NCBI GenBank assembly: GCA_964429265.1
Contig: CAYSBK010000149.1
Coordinates: 1 to 5,970 of the forward strand
DNA length: 5,970 bases
DNA from: CAYSBK01 sp964429265
GTDB taxonomy: Bacteria > Planctomycetota > Phycisphaerae > Sedimentisphaerales > Anaerobacaceae
Reading direction: 5' to 3'
The notes below the pieces were generated by a model. That model saw only the letters and a list, made by a program, of their open reading frames with translations, made no database searches and was not told where the DNA came from. The position numbers were made by a program, and so were the translations under genes. Numbering within the stretch: position 1 is the stretch's first letter; each line of letters starts with the position of its first letter. Of the stretch, positions 5,696 through 5,970 are shown one piece after another.

Positions 5696-5830
5696 GGATT
5701 GGGTTTGTTTGGGTTTGTTTTTCCCATCGGACCAGGTGTCCAAACGGTCGTAAGTTCTTATAACAAAACGACTTAGGTTCATTTCGGCCTTTTTGAAATT
5801 GGGTTTGTTTTGCAAAAAAGGGTTGGTTTG
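5696..5830 (-). repeat. Dispersed-type intergenic element (NKPNF...NKPKQTQ when translated)
   Basis: An AT-richer island in GC-rich surroundings. The 13-mer ATTGGGTTTGTTT occurs at 5698-5710 and again at 5798-5810, exactly 100 bp apart. The 10-mer GGGTTTGTTT is also tandemly doubled at 5701-5720. On the minus strand, in phase with nadE, it translates as QNKPNFKKAEMNL...WSDGKNKPKQTQ. I recall closely similar strings in many short hypothetical proteins predicted from Phycisphaerae and related planctomycete genomes, which look like misread intergenic repeats. The repeats are directly visible; membership in a genome-wide family is from memory. Confidence 0.55.
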
Positions 5831-5970
5831 ATCGCGCGGTACCGCCCGGCAGAGGGGGGCTAAGGGGATGGCGGTAAGGCTGGGTGGGGTGTTGATTTTT
5901 GTCAGCATAATCTGGACCCTTCTGTAAGTGCGCACCGGTAGCGGTGTCCTTCCACTATTGGGCCGACTTG

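Larger units (their letters stand above)
5492..5970. other. Gene-poor region upstream of nadE
   Basis: This 479-base stretch holds no gene I can support. A minus-strand frame in phase with nadE stays open to 5935, but its translation is rich in Pro, Arg, Thr, Asn and Gln with no domain. From nadE outward it contains a 6-bp hairpin (5535-5550), a candidate minus-strand promoter, a REP-like palindrome (5571-5591), a GC-rich stretch, the AT-richer element with GGGTTTGTTT repeats (5696-5830), and a small CACCG-GTAG-CGGTG inverted repeat (5933-5946). The last ~25 bases belong to whatever lies beyond the window. Confidence 0.6.

Noticed and set aside
4946..5776. Plus-strand open frame of 276 residues.
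   Set aside because: It is antisense to nadE and its leader; its Gly/Ala/Val/Glu-rich sequence is the usual shadow of a GC-rich gene on the other strand.
5701..5810. CRISPR array suggested by the repeated GGGTTTGTTT.
   Set aside because: Repeats are only 10-13 bp, there are no regular spacers of 30-40 bp, and no cas gene is present.
5492..5935. N-terminal extension that would make the NAD synthase 461 residues long.
   Set aside because: It is a translation of the palindrome and the AT-richer repeat element, low in complexity, and lies upstream of a start that gives normal family length.

Overview
The window is a GC-rich bacterial chromosome segment carrying mostly housekeeping-type genes. 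Two features point to an anaerobic or facultatively anaerobic planctomycete: a single-cluster ferredoxin near a flavoredoxin-like flavin reductase, and an AT-richer element at the right end. That element translates as NKPNF...NKPKQTQ and resembles dispersed repeats I remember from Phycisphaerae genomes. The placement is an inference from recall and should be tested by search.

Left part, plus strand. Positions 3-812 hold the C-terminal part of a HerA/FtsK-superfamily ATPase whose N-terminus lies outside the window. A good sigma70-like promoter (TTGACG, 18 bp, TAGAAT) overlaps its stop codon. It precedes a well-spaced Shine-Dalgarno sequence and a 60-residue [4Fe-4S] ferredoxin (914-1096).

Middle part. 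proC (pyrroline-5-carboxylate reductase, minus strand, 1083-1907) runs tail to tail into the ferredoxin gene with a 14-bp overlap. It diverges from a flavin reductase-like gene (plus strand, 1991-2509). The 83-bp divergent intergenic region carries two perfect TATAAT boxes. Each is preceded by the same 10-mer, TTGTGGTCGA, so it looks like a duplicated promoter or operator module.

Right part, minus strand. A compact three-gene unit is transcribed leftward: an ammonia-dependent NAD+ synthase (5491-4550), ispG (4553-3471) and a multi-pass membrane protein of unknown function (3471-2581). The junctions are ATGA and TGATG overlaps, so the three are probably cotranscribed and translationally coupled. 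IspG keeps its iron-sulfur ligands but has unusual substitutions in otherwise conserved motifs. Upstream of the NAD synthase, about 480 bp lack a convincing gene. This stretch holds a candidate promoter, two hairpins, a REP-like palindrome and the AT-richer repeat element.

I see no CRISPR array, rRNA, tRNA, transposase or clear novel multi-gene system. The most notable items are the intergenic repeats, the divergent IspG, and the conserved-looking but unassigned membrane protein coupled to it.
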